Positions 1 to 7,583 of a DNA stretch of 19,005 nt are shown piece by piece (positions within the stretch are counted from its first letter, which is position 1; every line of letters begins with the position of its first letter). The notes below the pieces were generated by a model. The model saw nothing but the letters and a program-made list of their open reading frames with translations. It was not told the origin of the DNA and did not search any database. The stretch is from the NCBI GenBank assembly GCA_045627705.1, contig JAZQOE010000007.1:1-19005 (forward strand), given 5' to 3'. The DNA comes from JBMNHG01 sp045627705 (lineage in GTDB: Bacteria > Verrucomicrobiota > Kiritimatiellia > RFP12 > JBMNHG01). The position numbers were made by a program, and so were the translations under genes.

Positions 1-9
1 TCCATTTCG

Positions 10-28
10 CGGCGCGCCGTTTTTTTTT
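10..28 (+). terminator. Short palindromic terminator (CGGCGCGCCG plus T9)
   Basis: The sequence shows the self-complementary decamer CGGCGCGCCG followed by nine T. On the plus strand this is the form of a compact Rho-independent terminator, presumably ending a plus-strand gene that lies left of the window and converges on ppdK. The hairpin alone is short (3-4 bp around a CGCG loop), so efficiency is uncertain. The same core with a T tract recurs at 3740 and 8214. Confidence 0.55.
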
Positions 29-45
29 AAGGGATGTCCTACGGA

Positions 46-2766
46 CTACTTCTTCGCGCGGGCGGCCTTGATGGCGGCGTGAGCCGCGGCCACGCGGGCG
101 ATCGGCACGCGGAAAGGCGAGCATGAGACGTATGTGAGGCCCTGCTTGAAGCAGAACTCGACAGAGGCTGGATCGCCTCCCTGTTCGCCGCAGATTCCGA
201 TCTTCAGGCCAGGACGGGTCTTGCGGCCCTTCGTGGCGGCGATCTCGATGAGCGAGCCAACACCGGACTGGTCGATCGTCTGGAAGGGATCGGCGTCGAT
301 GATGCGCTTCTCAAGATAGTCCTTCATGAATGCGCCGGTATCGTCGCGGCTGAAACCGAAGGTCATCTGGGTGAGGTCGTTCGTACCGAAGGAGAAGAAC
401 TCGGCTTCGGCGGCCATGCGGTCCGCGAGAAGCGCGGCGCGCGGGATTTCGATCATCGTGCCGACATGGTACTCGAAGGTGATGCCAAAGCGCGCGGAGA
501 CCTCTGCGTAAACCGCTTCCACGATGCGCTTCGTGTAGGCGATTTCGCGGCCGTCGCATGTGACGGGGACCATGATTTCGGGCTTCGTGGCCTTGCCGGC
601 CTTGATCAGTTCGGCCGCGGCCTCGAAGATCGCCTTGACCTGCGTCTCGGTGATTTCGGGATAGGTCACGCCGAGGCGGACGCCACGGTGGCCCATCATC
701 GGGTTCGATTCCTTGAGGGCGTCGCCGCGCTTTTCAATCTCCTTGAGATCGACTCCGAGCTCGCGGGCGAGCTCTTCGCGGTGGCCTTCGGAGTGCGGGA
801 CGAACTCATGCAGCGGCGGATCGAGCAGGCGGATCGTCACGGGCAGGCCCTCCATGACTTCGAGGGTCGCCTTGATGTCTCGCTTCATGAACGGGAAGAG
901 CTCGTCGAGGACAGCCTTGCGCTCGGTAACCGAACCGGAGAGGATCATCTTGCGGAGGAGCTTGAGCGGCTCGTCGGAATTCTTGCCGTAGAACATGTGC
1001 TCGGTGCGGAAGAGGCCGATGCCCTCGGCGCCGAACGAACGGGCCTGGCGGGCGTCGTCGGGATTATCCGCGTTGGTGCGGACGCCCATGGTGCGGTACT
1101 TGTCCACAAGCGCCATGTAGCGCTGGAAGCGGGGATTCTCGCTGGCGTCGATCATATCCTGGCGACCGGCGTAGGCGTGGCCCTTGGTACCATTGACAGT
1201 GATGAAGTCGCCGCCCTTGAAGGTGAGGCCGCCGGCGGAAACCGTGCGGGCGTTCATGTCGATCTTGAGCTCGCCGGCGCCGACCACGCAGCACTTGCCC
1301 CAGCCGCGGGCCACGAGGGCCGCGTGGGAGGTCATGCCGCCGCGGGCGGTAAGGATGCCGGTTGCCGCGCGCATGCCCTCGACGTCTTCGGGGTTGGTCT
1401 CTTCGCGGCAGAGGATGCAGGGCTGCTTGGCGAGGAAGGAGGCGACTGCCTCTTCGGCGGTGAATACGATCGCGCCGCACGCGGCGCCGGGACCGGCAGG
1501 AAGGCCCTTGACGAAGGGCTTGAGCGTCTTTTCGACCTTGGGATCGAGAATCGGGTGGAGGAGTTCGTCGAGCTGCGCGGGCTCGAGGCGCATCACGGCC
1601 TCCTGCTCGTCGATCATGCCTTCGTCGAGCATGTCCATAGCCATGTTGAGGGCGGCGGTGCCGGTGCGCTTGCCGACGCGGCACTGAAGCATGTAGAGCT
1701 TGCCTTCCTGGATGGTGAACTCGATATCGAGCATGTCGTGGTAGTTCTTCTCGAGAGTCTCGCGGATGCCGACAAGCTGCTTGTAGGTGTCGGGCATGAG
1801 CGTCTGCATCGAGGGCATGTGCTCGTTCTGCGCGTTCTTCGTATCGTCGTTCAGCGGATTGGGCGTGCGGATGCCGGCCACGACGTCTTCGCCCTGCGCA
1901 TTGATGAGCCACTCGCCGTAGAAGGCGTTCTCGCCGGTGGCGGGGTTGCGGGTGAAGGCCACGCCGGTGGCGGAGGTGTCGCCCATGTTGCCGAAGACCA
2001 TGGCCTGGACGTTGCAGGCCGTGCCCCAATCGTCGGGGATGCCTTCGATGCGGCGGTAGGAGACTGCCTTCTTGCCGTTCCAGGACTTGAAGACGGCGCC
2101 GATGCCGCCCCAAAGCTGCTGCATGGGGTCATCGGGGAAATCGACGCCGAGCTCGCTGCGGACGCGGCGCTTGAAGGCCTCGGCGAGTTCCTTGAGGTTG
2201 TCGGCCGTGAGCTCGGTGTCGCTCTCGTAGCCCTTCATGTGCTTGTACTCGTCGAGCGCGACGTCGAGGAGGCGGCGGATGCCGACGCCCTGGGCGGGCT
2301 CGCGGCCTTCGGCCTTCTCCATCACCACATCGGCGTACATCATGATGAGACGGCGGTAGGAGTCCCACACGAAACGGGGGTTCTTCGTCTTCTCGATCAT
2401 GCCGGGGATCGTCGATGAGGCGAGGCCGACATTGAGGACGGTATCCATCATGCCGGGCATGGACTTGCGGGCGCCGGAGCGGCAGGAGACGAGAAGCGGG
2501 TTCTTGGGATCGCCGTACTTCATGCCCATCGTGGCCTCGGTCTTGGCCAGGGCGGCGAGGACCTGCTCGCCGAGTTCGGCAGGGAACTCACCATTATTTG
2601 CGAAGTAGGCGGTGCAGCATTCGGTGGTAACCGTGAAACCGGCCGGGACTGGAAGGCCGAGGTTGCTCATTTCGGCGAGGTTTGCGCCCTTGCCACCGAG
2701 GAGATCCTTCATGGAGGCATCGCCTTCAGAGTGGCCGCCACCGAAAGAATAGACGTACTTGGTCAT
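46..2766 (-). CDS. ppdK: Pyruvate, phosphate dikinase
   Basis: PPDK reversibly converts pyruvate, ATP and phosphate to phosphoenolpyruvate, AMP and pyrophosphate in the cytosol; in fermenters it often runs glycolytically. The 906-aa product is slightly longer than the usual 870-880 aa and has the complete domain order: N-terminal ATP-grasp region (GGKGANLAEM near residue 25), central phosphohistidine domain with GGMTSHAA (catalytic His at about residue 481), and C-terminal PEP/pyruvate barrel with the GICGEQGGDP segment (catalytic Cys at about residue 859). The ATG is preceded by AAAGGGAA about 8 nt upstream. A sigma70-like promoter lies about 80 bp upstream. It is monocistronic as far as visible and diverges from the lyxose isomerase gene. 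No key residue is missing. Confidence 0.97.
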   Translation of the reverse strand: MTKYVYSFGGGHSEGDASMKDLLGGKGANLAEMSNLGLPVPAGFTVTTECCTAYFANNGEFPAELGEQVLAALAKTEATMGMKYGDPKNPLLVSCRSGARKSMPGMMDTVLNVGLASSTIPGMIEKTKNPRFVWDSYRRLIMMYADVVMEKAEGREPAQGVGIRRLLDVALDEYKHMKGYESDTELTADNLKELAEAFKRRVRSELGVDFPDDPMQQLWGGIGAVFKSWNGKKAVSYRRIEGIPDDWGTACNVQAMVFGNMGDTSATGVAFTRNPATGENAFYGEWLINAQGEDVVAGIRTPNPLNDDTKNAQNEHMPSMQTLMPDTYKQLVGIRETLEKNYHDMLDIEFTIQEGKLYMLQCRVGKRTGTAALNMAMDMLDEGMIDEQEAVMRLEPAQLDELLHPILDPKVEKTLKPFVKGLPAGPGAACGAIVFTAEEAVASFLAKQPCILCREETNPEDVEGMRAATGILTARGGMTSHAALVARGWGKCCVVGAGELKIDMNARTVSAGGLTFKGGDFITVNGTKGHAYAGRQDMIDASENPRFQRYMALVDKYRTMGVRTNADNPDDARQARSFGAEGIGLFRTEHMFYGKNSDEPLKLLRKMILSGSVTERKAVLDELFPFMKRDIKATLEVMEGLPVTIRLLDPPLHEFVPHSEGHREELARELGVDLKEIEKRGDALKESNPMMGHRGVRLGVTYPEITETQVKAIFEAAAELIKAGKATKPEIMVPVTCDGREIAYTKRIVEAVYAEVSARFGITFEYHVGTMIEIPRAALLADRMAAEAEFFSFGTNDLTQMTFGFSRDDTGAFMKDYLEKRIIDADPFQTIDQSGVGSLIEIAATKGRKTRPGLKIGICGEQGGDPASVEFCFKQGLTYVSCSPFRVPIARVAAAHAAIKAARAKK

Positions 2767-2842
2767 GATGTGAATTCCCTTTGTTTGGGGTTTTATCGCT
2801 TCTTTGCTTCTGCCTTGTGTGGTTCAGTTTTGAAGTCGGCAG

Positions 2843-2871
2843 ATTCTACCCCCTTGCGCAAGGAGTGTCAA
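2843..2871 (-). promoter_or_regulatory. ppdK promoter (sigma70-like)
   Basis: On the minus strand TTGACA (2866-2871, perfect -35) is separated by exactly 17 bp from TAGAAT (2843-2848, 5 of 6 match to -10). Transcription would start near 2836, giving a 5' leader of about 70 nt before the ppdK ATG at 2766. This is the strongest promoter match noticed in the window. Confidence 0.7.
2852..2863. promoter_or_regulatory. Perfect 12-bp palindrome in the ppdK promoter spacer, candidate operator
   Basis: CCTTGCGCAAGG is a perfect inverted repeat lying wholly between the -35 and -10 hexamers of the ppdK promoter. A protein bound there would occlude RNA polymerase, or distort the spacer as MerR-type regulators do. 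The regulator is unknown and no regulator gene is adjacent. Confidence 0.45.
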
Positions 2872-2930
2872 TTAGTCAAATTTCGCCATGATTTTGATGG
2901 TTGCCGAATACCCGCCGCCGCGACTGTCGA

Positions 2931-2959
2931 TTGCAAGCAAGGTGGAAGGATGGTATCAT
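2931..2959 (+). promoter_or_regulatory. Candidate promoter for the lyxose isomerase gene
   Basis: TTGCAA (2931-2936), 17 bp, TATCAT (2954-2959) matches the sigma70 pattern at 4 and 5 of 6 positions, and would start transcription near 2966, about 50 nt before the ATG at 3016. A second weaker pair, TTGCGC (2959-2964) and TATTCT (2981-2986) with a 16-bp spacer, is an alternative. The 2767-3015 gap therefore looks like a divergent promoter region shared with ppdK. Confidence 0.4.
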
Positions 2960-3015
2960 TGCGCCTGCTTTTAGGTTTCCTATTCTTCGCATTACAACCT
3001 GAGGATTTGACAACC

Positions 3016-3720
3016 ATGCGCCGTTCAGAAATCAACGCAATCATCCAGGATAGCCTGGAGTTCCTACGCTCGCGCAAGTTCATGCTGCCCCCGTTCGCAT
3101 TCTGGACCCCCGGCCAGTGGGCCAAGGCCGCTCCCGAATGTGCTTCGATCGTGGCGGAATCGCTTGGCTGGGATATCACCGATTTCGGCAGCGGCGACTT
3201 CCACAAGGTCGGCCTGTTCCTCTTCACTCTTCGCAATGGCACGATCAACCAGAAGCTCGCGAAGGACAACGGCAAGGTCTATGCCGAGAAGATCATGATC
3301 GTGGATGAAAACCAGGTCACGCCCACGCACTACCACGATTTCAAGTCGGAAGATATCATCAACCGCGGCGGCGGCGTGCTTTGCGTCCGCCTCTGGAACG
3401 CGGCTCCAGACGGCAAGAACCTGGCCGATACCGAAGTCGAAGTCTATGTCGATAGCATCCTTCGCCGTATCCCGGCCGGTTCCACGATCCGCATCGAGCC
3501 AGGTTCGTCGGTCTGCCTCACCCCGCATCTCTACCACACATTCTGGGGCGAAGAGGGCAAGGGCCGCCTGCTCGTCGGCGAAGTGTCGCGCGTGAACGAC
3601 GACGCCACCGACAACTATTTCCTCGAACCCGTCGGGCGCTTCCCGGCAGTCGAGGAGGATGTCGCGCCCGTCCATCTGCTTTGCTCCGACTACGCGAAGT
3701 TCACGCCGTTCACGGTCTGA
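3016..3720 (+). CDS. D-lyxose isomerase family protein
   Basis: The 234-aa product resembles the cupin-type D-lyxose ketol-isomerase family, which interconverts D-lyxose and D-xylulose (and often mannose and fructose) using a divalent metal. The metal site is visible: THYHDFKSED gives His105, His107 and Glu112, followed by INRGGG, and a second His pair at HLYH (171-174) in the sheet opposite, as the family requires. The start was placed at the ATG at 3016, preceded by GAGGA about 10 nt upstream; the frame stays open further upstream but that part runs through the promoter region and has no family similarity. It is a single-gene unit closed by the terminator at 3740. Substrate preference cannot be read from sequence. 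Confidence 0.82.
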   Translation: MRRSEINAIIQDSLEFLRSRKFMLPPFAFWTPGQWAKAAPECASIVAESLGWDITDFGSGDFHKVGLFLFTLRNGTINQKLAKDNGKVYAEKIMIVDENQVTPTHYHDFKSEDIINRGGGVLCVRLWNAAPDGKNLADTEVEVYVDSILRRIPAGSTIRIEPGSSVCLTPHLYHTFWGEEGKGRLLVGEVSRVNDDATDNYFLEPVGRFPAVEEDVAPVHLLCSDYAKFTPFTV

Positions 3721-3739
3721 ACGGACAGACGCGGAAAAA

Positions 3740-3756
3740 CGGCGCGCCGTTTTTTT
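3740..3756 (+). terminator. Palindromic terminator after the lyxose isomerase gene
   Basis: CGGCGCGCCG is flanked by five A upstream and seven T downstream, so the A and T tracts extend the hairpin to about 8 bp. It sits 19 bp after the isomerase stop codon and only 6 bp before the first possible start of the next gene. Confidence 0.6.
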
Positions 3757-3762
3757 CCAACG

Positions 3763-4302
3763 ATGGAATCCAACCAAATGGCAGAAACCAATAGCGATGC
3801 GGCATTGAACGTGCGTCCCGCCGAACTCGGCGACGCCGCGGGCATCTACGGCCTGATAAAGTCGTACCCCGACGAACTGATCGCACGCTCGATCTCCAAC
3901 ATCGTCCAGAATATCGACCGCTTCGTGATTTGCGAGGACGGCGCAAGGCTTGTCGGCTGCGCCTCCTGGAGCATCCTGCCGGAAGTCGGGTATCCCGACC
4001 GCGCATCCGTCGAGCTGCAGTCGGTGGCCGTCGATCGCTCCCGCTGCCATTCCGGAATCGGCGGCAGGCTGGTCCGCGCGATTCTCGAGCGCATCCGTCC
4101 GTTCAAGCCCGCGCAGGCGATCGTACTCACCGTCTCCCCGGAATTCTTCCGCAAGCTCGGCTTCTCCGAAGTGCCGAAGACGCAGCTGATGCACAAGATC
4201 TACACGGGCTGCGTAAACTGCATGAAGCATTCGAATCCGTTTACCTGCCCCGAAACCGCGATGGCCCTCGACCTTTGCGCCAATGGCGGACACCACAAAT
4301 GA
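3763..4302 (+). CDS. GNAT acetyltransferase, short N-acetylglutamate synthase-like
   Basis: This 179-aa protein is a single GNAT domain. The acetyl-CoA loop RCHSGIGG (about 94-101, the R-x-x-G-x-G pattern) follows the beta-strand VELQSVAV. The C-terminal signature, HKIYTGC then CMKH then CPETAMALD, resembles the short ArgA-type N-acetylglutamate synthases, which make N-acetylglutamate for arginine synthesis without the amino-acid-kinase domain. Cys150, Cys153 and Cys162 form a CxxC-x8-C cluster. The ATG at 3763 has no clear ribosome site; the in-frame ATG at 3778 has GGAA 9 nt upstream and may be the real start. The stop overlaps the next start (ATGA), implying translational coupling. Another GNAT substrate is possible, since no arg genes are near. 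Confidence 0.72.
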   Translation: MESNQMAETNSDAALNVRPAELGDAAGIYGLIKSYPDELIARSISNIVQNIDRFVICEDGARLVGCASWSILPEVGYPDRASVELQSVAVDRSRCHSGIGGRLVRAILERIRPFKPAQAIVLTVSPEFFRKLGFSEVPKTQLMHKIYTGCVNCMKHSNPFTCPETAMALDLCANGGHHK

Positions 4303-5150
4303 CACCCGAAGAACTCAAATCCTACCTTTCCGAGCGCCGCGCCCTGATCGAGTCCCGCCTACAGGAAGCCCTACCCGGAGATTCCACGCGCCCAGCCAGC
4401 CTTTGGTCCGCGATGCGCCACGCCGTGCTCGTCGGCGGCAAGCGAGTCCGCCCGATCCTTTGCCTCGCCGCCGCCGAGGCCGCCGGTGGTTCGGCTTCCG
4501 ACGCCCTGCCCGCCGCGCTCGCGATCGAATTGCTGCATTCCTATACGCTCGTACACGATGACCTGCCATGCATGGACAACGATTTGCTGCGGCGCGGACA
4601 GCCCACAGTGCATGCGAAATTCGGCGAGACGGTTGCCCTTCTCGCGGGCGATTCGCTTCAGGGCCTCGCCTTCCGCGTGTTGGCGACGACCTCCGCCCCT
4701 CGCGCCGACATCCCCGCGATGGTGCGCGAACTGGGGCGCGCCGCAGTCGATGTAGTGGCAGGCCAGGTCGAGGACCTCGCGTTCGCCGGCAAGGCCGATC
4801 CCGAAACGATTGACTTCGTCCACAAGAACAAGACCGGCGCCCTCTTCCGCGCCTCGATCCGCATGGGCGCCCTCGCCGTCGGCGCCGATGCCGCCGCGCT
4901 TTCCGCCCTTACCGAATACGCCGAAAACACCGGCGCCGCCTTCCAGATCATCGACGACCTTCTCGATGCCGATGAACCGCGCGAAGGCGAAGATGCCGAA
5001 CTCACATGCCTTTCGATCTGGACTCCGGACGAAGCGCGCGCCCACGCGGCGCGCCGCACGGCGGCCGCGATTTCGGCGCTCGCCGGACTCCCTGGTCCGA
5101 CGGAACCGCTTTCCGCCCTCGCCGATCGCATGCTCTCCCGCGTGGTCTGA
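4299..5150 (+). CDS. ispA: Polyprenyl synthetase, farnesyl diphosphate synthase type
   Basis: The 283-aa product is a trans-prenyltransferase condensing isopentenyl diphosphate with allylic diphosphates. Visible motifs are GGKRVRP (46-52), the first aspartate-rich motif DDLPCMD (87-93) followed by RRG, KNKTG (176-180), and the second aspartate motif DDLLD (219-223). Tyr82, five residues before the first motif, and the two-residue insertion inside that motif fit bacterial (type II) C15 synthases. Odd: after DDLLD the usual GK-x-x-G-x-D...GK-x-TY segment is missing and replaced by a shorter acidic stretch (EPREGEDAELT), so the second metal/substrate lid is reduced. The start is the ATG overlapping the acetyltransferase stop. 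Product length, C15 or C20, is inferred. Confidence 0.85.
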   Translation: MTPEELKSYLSERRALIESRLQEALPGDSTRPASLWSAMRHAVLVGGKRVRPILCLAAAEAAGGSASDALPAALAIELLHSYTLVHDDLPCMDNDLLRRGQPTVHAKFGETVALLAGDSLQGLAFRVLATTSAPRADIPAMVRELGRAAVDVVAGQVEDLAFAGKADPETIDFVHKNKTGALFRASIRMGALAVGADAAALSALTEYAENTGAAFQIIDDLLDADEPREGEDAELTCLSIWTPDEARAHAARRTAAAISALAGLPGPTEPLSALADRMLSRVV

Positions 5151-5198
5151 TTCGCCGGATTCCAAGAAGCCACCTGGCACGAACAGCAAAAGAAAACC

Positions 5199-6071
5199 AT
5201 GAAGATCAGCGCATTCACCTTCCTCCGCAACGCCCGTCAACTCGGATATCCCTTCATCGAATCCATCAAGTCCGCGCTTCCGCTCGTCGATGAATTCGTG
5301 ATCGCCGTCGGCGCATCGCAGGACGACACCCTGGAAAGCGTGCGCGCGATCGGTTCGCCGAAGATCAAGATCATCGAGACGAACTGGAATGAAAAGATGT
5401 CCGGCGCCGGACGCATCAAGGGCTTTGTTTACGGACAGCAGAAGACGATCGCGCTCTTCAACTGCACAGGCGACTGGGCGATGTACCTCGAGGGTGACGA
5501 ACTGATCCACGAAGACGACATCCCGCGCATCCGCGCCTCGATGGAGCGCAACCTCAACAACCCCAAGGTCGAGGCGCTATACTTCAACTATGTCCACTTC
5601 TACGGCAACGGCGGAACGCGCGTGGACTGCCCAGGCTGGTACCGCCGCGAAATCCGCGTCGTGCGCAACACGATTCCGCTCTGGGGACCGAAGGGACTCT
5701 TCTTCCTCGTTCCCGTGACCTACAAGCGCAGCCGCTATCCGCGCGCGGCGTTTGCGGATGCGACGATCTACCACTATGGCTGGGTCCGCTCCGAAGAGCA
5801 GTTTAACACGAAGAGCAAGCAGATTGAAAAGCTCTGGAATCGCTCCGCCCGCGAATATCATTTCGACGAAGTTGACGCGCGCATCCTGAAGCCGTTCGAG
5901 GGGACTCATCCCGCCGCGATCAAGGAATGGCTGCCACCCTACAATGGCCTCTACAAGACCAATCCCAACCACAAGCCCACAAAGCGCGAACGCCACTGGC
6001 ACCTTCTCGGCATCATCGAGAAGATTCTTCATCATGACTTCTCGCGCCGCCATTTCATCTACGCGGACTAG
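5199..6071 (+). CDS. Glycosyltransferase family 2-like protein
   Basis: The 290-aa protein starts with the beta-strand and loop typical of GT-A glycosyltransferases (MKISAFTFLRNA), then a DEFVIAVGASQDDT nucleotide-sugar binding segment near 31-44. The DxD region is represented by MYLEGDELIHEDD at about 95-107, as in a subgroup of small GT2-like proteins where GDE or ADE replaces the canonical DxD. The C-terminal half contains an HYGW motif near residue 192. There are no membrane segments, so a cytosolic or peripheral enzyme is expected. Donor and acceptor are unknown. It lies 48 bp after the prenyl synthase and may share its transcript; the ribosome site is a weak A-rich stretch. It is separate from the polysaccharide locus at the right end. 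Confidence 0.75.
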   Translation: MKISAFTFLRNARQLGYPFIESIKSALPLVDEFVIAVGASQDDTLESVRAIGSPKIKIIETNWNEKMSGAGRIKGFVYGQQKTIALFNCTGDWAMYLEGDELIHEDDIPRIRASMERNLNNPKVEALYFNYVHFYGNGGTRVDCPGWYRREIRVVRNTIPLWGPKGLFFLVPVTYKRSRYPRAAFADATIYHYGWVRSEEQFNTKSKQIEKLWNRSAREYHFDEVDARILKPFEGTHPAAIKEWLPPYNGLYKTNPNHKPTKRERHWHLLGIIEKILHHDFSRRHFIYAD

Positions 6072-6085
6072 CTTCCACGTCTGGT

Positions 6086-6132
6086 AAAAACGGGGACACA
6101 CCCCGGAAAAACGGGGGACAGACCCTGTTTTT
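6086..6132. repeat. REP-like double hairpin with GGGGACA cores
   Basis: Two related units lie side by side between convergent genes. The first is CGGGG-ACACA-CCCCG (6091-6105); the second runs 6107-6132 and pairs AAAAAC with GTTTTT and GGG with CCC around GACAGA. Sequences with the core GGGGACAGACCCC are a widespread class of dispersed repeats, often linked to REP-associated Y1 transposases. No such transposase is in this window. The right edge reaches the TAA stop of the YejE-like gene (6131-6133) and the element may also act as a bidirectional terminator. Confidence 0.6.
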
Positions 6133-7507
6133 AGTGGGCGCCGTTTTCTGAAATGGCGTCGCGGAGGCCTTCGCCGACAAGCACGGCGAGGATCATCACG
6201 ATAAAGAGCGCAAGCGAAGGATAGAGAGTAAGCCACCAGGCCCATCGGCAGGATTGCGCCTGCATCAGAAGTTCGCCCCAGGAGGGCGTAAGCGGAGGTA
6301 ATCCAAACCCCAGATAGTCAAGGGCAGTGAGGGATGCAATCGCCCCGACAAGATTGAATGGCAAGAGCGTAATCACTGGCGTGAGGGCATTCGGCAGGAT
6401 ATGCCGGAAGATGATCCTTGCCGGGGACAGGCCCTGACAGCGCGCGGCATCCACGAACGGACGGCCACGCAAACGAAGGAATTCGGCTCGCATGTAGTAC
6501 GAGATTCCAATCCAGTTGAAAAGTCCGTAGCATAGCAACAACAGACCGAAGCCACGGCCGAGTACCGCTCCAACCAGAATCATCACGTAAAGGAATGGAA
6601 GCGCACTCCAGATCTCAATTCCACGCTGGCATGCGATATCGACCCATCCTCCAAAGTACCCTTGGATCGCGCCGAATACGCATCCAAGAAGCATCGCCCA
6701 GACAACCAGTAGCAACCCAAAGAGCAGCGCGGTACGCATTCCGTACATCACGCGCGCAAAGACATCGCGCCCTGCGGCATCGACGCCCATCGGGTGTCCG
6801 GGCACGGGGCGATGTGGCCATGTCACTTCCGGGCGGGTACCGACGACATCCGCGATCGCGCCATTCCATTCGATGGTTTCGCCCTGAATTTCTTCGCCCG
6901 ATTCCACTCTCTGGGCAATTGAGAGAAGAGTGTCTCGCATTTCGGGCGCAAGGCGCTTTGCGGCGCGTGCTGATGCGAAGTCGAGCATGTTTTTATCGCG
7001 CAGGAATTCGAATGTCGCTGACGCTGTCGCCGGCGAATCCGATTGCCTCATCGTCACGCGCACGGTCGCAGGTGCGCGCGCCCGCGATTCGAATTCCGTG
7101 AATGTCGCGAGCGCAATCAAACCCGTCGCTCGGTTTGTCACACACGTCGCAAGCGCTGGCGCCGCTTCGTTGGCAAAGCGCAATGCCATTGCAGATGAGA
7201 AATCATCTCCAACTTCCCAGCGGTTTGTGAAAGCTACACCCGTCGCGAGTGATCCGGAATCGCCATCTTCGAAAGAGGCAAGGTTTTCCGGGCGCGATAT
7301 CCGGCCGTCCGCGGAAAGATTGAAGCGGCCCACGGCTACGCGCGGCCGTACCGATATGCGAACCGGACGATAGTGCTCGAACTCCTCGAGTCCCAGGACG
7401 GCGCGTGGCGATGTCCTGCAGACGAACTGTGGGACAAGCGAGATGATGAACAGGAAAACAAGCACGATCGCCGAGCAAAACGCCCGGCGATTGCGCTTGA
7501 AACGCAA
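6131..7507 (-). CDS. Orphan oligopeptide/microcin-type ABC transporter permease, YejE-like
   Basis: The 458-aa translation has the fold of a type I importer permease. It starts with FKRNRRAFCSAIVL, typical of YejE, with TM1 at about 11-29, a conserved GVDAAGRDVFARVMYG segment (241-256), five further hydrophobic segments, and an EAA-loop (AARCQGLSPARIIFRHILPNA). Residues about 31-230 form one long predicted periplasmic insert, making the protein about 115 aa longer than E. coli YejE. The frame is open upstream to 7586 and the family-like N-terminus (KLSLNFSPLTRKRL) continues there, but no ATG, GTG or TTG occurs before the TTG at 7507. A CTG at 7540 preceded by AAAGGA is possible. No yejA, yejB or yejF partner is adjacent, so it may be a remnant or rely on partners elsewhere. 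Confidence 0.72.
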   Translation of the reverse strand: MRFKRNRRAFCSAIVLVFLFIISLVPQFVCRTSPRAVLGLEEFEHYRPVRISVRPRVAVGRFNLSADGRISRPENLASFEDGDSGSLATGVAFTNRWEVGDDFSSAMALRFANEAAPALATCVTNRATGLIALATFTEFESRARAPATVRVTMRQSDSPATASATFEFLRDKNMLDFASARAAKRLAPEMRDTLLSIAQRVESGEEIQGETIEWNGAIADVVGTRPEVTWPHRPVPGHPMGVDAAGRDVFARVMYGMRTALLFGLLLVVWAMLLGCVFGAIQGYFGGWVDIACQRGIEIWSALPFLYVMILVGAVLGRGFGLLLLCYGLFNWIGISYYMRAEFLRLRGRPFVDAARCQGLSPARIIFRHILPNALTPVITLLPFNLVGAIASLTALDYLGFGLPPLTPSWGELLMQAQSCRWAWWLTLYPSLALFIVMILAVLVGEGLRDAISENGAH

Positions 7508-7583
7508 AAGCCGTTTTCGCGTGAGCGGACTAAAGTTCAGACTAAGTTTCCTTTGCCGATCCGAATAAAACTCTTCTTCAGTT

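Noticed and set aside
35..45. GTCC-GTA-GGAC small hairpin next to the ppdK stop
   Set aside because: Only a 4-bp stem and no T tract in the ppdK direction; too weak to call a ppdK terminator.
466..2418. 650-aa plus-strand open frame opposite ppdK
   Set aside because: It is antisense to a complete, motif-confirmed ppdK; the composition (long runs of Val, Leu, Glu, Asp, Gly) is what GC-rich codon bias gives on the opposite strand, and no family signature is seen.
2731..3015. Upstream extension of the lyxose isomerase frame
   Set aside because: It overlaps the ppdK start and promoter region, has no family similarity, and the ATG at 3016 has a plausible ribosome site.
3064..4305. 413-aa minus-strand open frame
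   Set aside because: It spans the lyxose isomerase and acetyltransferase genes antisense and crosses the terminator between them; no recognisable domain or ribosome site.
5046..5057. GCGGCGCGCCGC palindrome inside the prenyl synthase gene
   Set aside because: It matches the terminator core at 8214 but has no T tract and lies inside a coding sequence, so it is coincidental base composition.
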